A stretch of 64,000 nucleotides of DNA from Streptomyces pseudovenezuelae (GTDB lineage Bacteria; Actinomycetota; Actinomycetes; Streptomycetales; Streptomycetaceae), in assembly GCF_029892565.1 (NCBI RefSeq), contig NZ_JARXVH010000022.1, forward strand, positions 1 to 64,000, in the 5' to 3' direction. This document shows, piece by piece, positions 62,458 to 64,000 of the stretch. Made by a program: the position numbers and the translations under genes. The notes under the pieces were generated by a model. The model worked only from the letters and a program-made list of their open reading frames with translations. It made no database searches and had not been told where the DNA came from. The stretch's first letter is position 1; every line of letters starts with the position of its first letter.

Positions 62458-63636
62458 ATGTCCACACCTGCGACCGACCCCGGGACGTACCGGCCACGCC
62501 CCGCTTCCCTCGCCGGCCGGCGCGTCCGGGCCGCCGTCATCGGTACCGGCGCCATCGGCCGCGGTTCCCATCTGCCCGCCCTCGCGCAGCTCGCCGAGGA
62601 GGGGGAGACCGAGGTCGTGGCCGCCGTTGACATCGATGCCATCGCGGTCGAGGAGTTCTGCCGGGCGGGCGGTGTCCCGAACGCGTACACCGATCTGGAC
62701 CTGATGCTCCGGGAGCAGCGCCCCGACCTGGTCACCATCTGCACCCCGCCGACCCTGCACCGCGCGCAGACGATCGCCGCGCTGCGCGCCGGGGCCTGGG
62801 TGTGGTGCGAGAAGCCGCCGGTGCCGACGCTCGCCGACTACGCCGCCGTGGAGGCCGAGGAGGGCACGGACGGCGGCCCGTACGCCTCGATCGTCTTCCA
62901 GCACCGGTTCGGTTCGGCGTCCAGCCATGTCCGTGGGCTGCTGACGAGCGGCGCTCTGGGCCGGCCCCTCGTCGCGCACTGCCAGACCACCTGGTACCGC
63001 GACAGCGCCTACTACGCCGTGCCCTGGCGCGGCCGTTGGCAGACGGAGGGCGGTGGCCCGGCGATGGGCCACGGCATCCATCAGATGGACCTGCTGCTCG
63101 ACCTCCTGGGCCCGTGGCGCGAGGTGCGCGCGATGGCCGGCCGGCTCGTCCACGACGTGGAGACCGAGGACGTCTCGACCGCGCTGGTCCGCTTCGAGAA
63201 CGGCGCGCTGGCGACGGTCGTCAACAGCGTCCTGAGCCCCGACGAGGTCAGCCGCATCCGTATCGACTGCGAACGCGCCACCGTGGAACTGACCCATCTC
63301 TACGGCCACTCCAACGCGAACTGGCGCATCACCCCGGCCCCAGGTGTGCCGGCCGACGAGCTCGCCGCGTGGCGGGACTTCGGCCCGGACGTGCCCAGTT
63401 CGCACTTGGCGCAACTGCGTGAACTGGTCGCGAGCATGCGGGCGGGCGAGCGGCCGCGCAGCAGCGGGGCGGACGGGCGCACCAGCCTGGAACTGATCGC
63501 CGCGCTGTACAAGGCGGCGTTCACGGACGCGACGGTCGAGGCGGGCGAGATCGGCCCCGGTGACCCGTTCTACACGGCGATGCACGGCAACGCGCCCGGC
63601 TGGGCCCCCGCCGCCGCGAAGGCGGTGTCCGCATGA
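62458..63636 (+). CDS. Gfo/Idh/MocA family dehydrogenase
   Basis: A 392-residue protein with Rossmann start VRAAVIGTGAIGRGSHLPAL, the conserved EKPP in VWCEKPPVPTLADYAAVEAE and a long C-terminal alpha/beta domain (GHGIHQMDLLLDLLGPWREV). It likely oxidises a sugar or cyclitol. ATG 62458 is chosen; the GAGGAG at 62438-62443 is somewhat distant. It overlaps the next start by ATGA, so both are coupled. Confidence 0.92.
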   Translation: MSTPATDPGTYRPRPASLAGRRVRAAVIGTGAIGRGSHLPALAQLAEEGETEVVAAVDIDAIAVEEFCRAGGVPNAYTDLDLMLREQRPDLVTICTPPTLHRAQTIAALRAGAWVWCEKPPVPTLADYAAVEAEEGTDGGPYASIVFQHRFGSASSHVRGLLTSGALGRPLVAHCQTTWYRDSAYYAVPWRGRWQTEGGGPAMGHGIHQMDLLLDLLGPWREVRAMAGRLVHDVETEDVSTALVRFENGALATVVNSVLSPDEVSRIRIDCERATVELTHLYGHSNANWRITPAPGVPADELAAWRDFGPDVPSSHLAQLRELVASMRAGERPRSSGADGRTSLELIAALYKAAFTDATVEAGEIGPGDPFYTAMHGNAPGWAPAAAKAVSA

Positions 63637-64000
63637 CCGGACTGCGTCTCGTGCACGCCCACGGTGACCGGATCACCCTCACCGAACCGGCCACCGGCGT
63701 CGAGCTGTTGAGTTACGTGTACGCCGCCGAGGCCGCCTGGGAGGCGCCGAAGCCGTACCTCCACCCGATCCGGACCCTGGCCGGTGACATCGTCACCGAC
63801 TACCGGCCCAACGACCACCGCTGGCACAAGGGCCTCCAGCTCACGGCCTCGCACTTGTCCGGCGCCAACCTGTGGGGCGGCAACTCCTACGTCCACGGCG
63901 AGGGCTACCTCGAACTCCCCGAGCGCGTCGGCTCGATGGCGCACGTCGGCTTCGACGAGGTGGCCGCGCACGAGGACCGGGCCGTGATCGCCGAACGGCT
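63633..64000 (+). CDS. DUF6807 (PmoA-like) protein, 5' part
   Basis: ATG 63633 overlaps the dehydrogenase stop (ATGA). The visible 122 residues include PYLHPIRTLAGDIVTDYRPN, DHRWHKGLQLTASHLSGANL and WGGNSYVHGEGYLELPERVG, the DUF6807/PmoA core. The 3' end is beyond the window. DUF6807 genes commonly neighbour Gfo/Idh/MocA dehydrogenases in sugar-related clusters, but no reaction is established. Confidence 0.88.
   Translation, partial: MTGLRLVHAHGDRITLTEPATGVELLSYVYAAEAAWEAPKPYLHPIRTLAGDIVTDYRPNDHRWHKGLQLTASHLSGANLWGGNSYVHGEGYLELPERVGSMAHVGFDEVAAHEDRAVIAER

Overview
The window is a 64-kb piece of a high-GC actinomycete chromosome. Codon third positions are strongly G/C, many starts are GTG, -10 elements are of the TAGGNT/TATNNT type, and the gene families and gene order fit Streptomyces. 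It opens inside a 5S rRNA gene, so an rRNA operon lies just upstream. I see no insertion sequences, prophage genes, tRNAs or CRISPR arrays. It reads as ordinary chromosome with many metabolic and regulatory genes.

Region 1 (0.2-14 kb) is a conserved actinobacterial block. It holds a CDP-alcohol phosphatidyltransferase, a GDP-mannose-pyrophosphorylase-like fusion with a degenerate phosphomannomutase half, a DUF881 / small basic protein / DUF881 membrane trio, a GarA/OdhI-type FHA protein, an FtsR-like MerR regulator, a DUF151 bifunctional nuclease, a second MerR regulator of the McdR/ResR type, DNA polymerase IV, a PRC-barrel protein, and gcvP behind a tandem glycine riboswitch. The order matches the M. 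tuberculosis Rv1822-Rv1832 neighbourhood, but gcvH is absent.

Region 2 (14-18.7 kb) is a molybdate uptake locus: modABC on the minus strand, a double-Mop protein, an HTH-Mop protein, and a nearby DUF1707 gene. Region 3 (18.7-26.5 kb) has a large APC/KUP-like permease with a long leader, then a divergent sugar operon (binding lipoprotein, two permeases, secreted GH10 xylanase) facing a LacI-type regulator. Two near-identical palindromes link the operon and regulator promoters. The start of the first permease gene is triplicated in tandem and creates two 10-codon leader ORFs coupled by ATGA overlaps.

Region 4 (26.7-45 kb) is a mosaic. It includes a DUF5999 protein, a GCS2-family carboxylate-amine ligase, a VWA lipoprotein-like membrane protein, a CPBP protease, a PhzF protein, and a two-gene operon (cyclase-family hydrolase plus benzoylformate-decarboxylase-like enzyme). 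It also holds PadR, MocR and LysR regulators next to PPOX-fold and EamA genes. Region 5 (45-64 kb) carries an isochorismatase-like protein without its usual catalytic residues, a Rieske lipoprotein, a HipA-like kinase with DUF3037, two SDR reductases, a peptide-binding lipoprotein, uracil-DNA glycosylase, apolipoprotein N-acyltransferase, an LLM flavoenzyme convergent with an FAD monooxygenase, a chloramphenicol-phosphotransferase-like kinase, undecaprenyl-diphosphatase, and a Gfo/Idh/MocA dehydrogenase overlapping a DUF6807 gene cut by the window end.

Several genes appear to be leaderless, with a -10 box about seven bases before the start codon. Many divergent promoters carry clear inverted repeats. 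All functional assignments come from reading motifs and gene order; no database search was possible.
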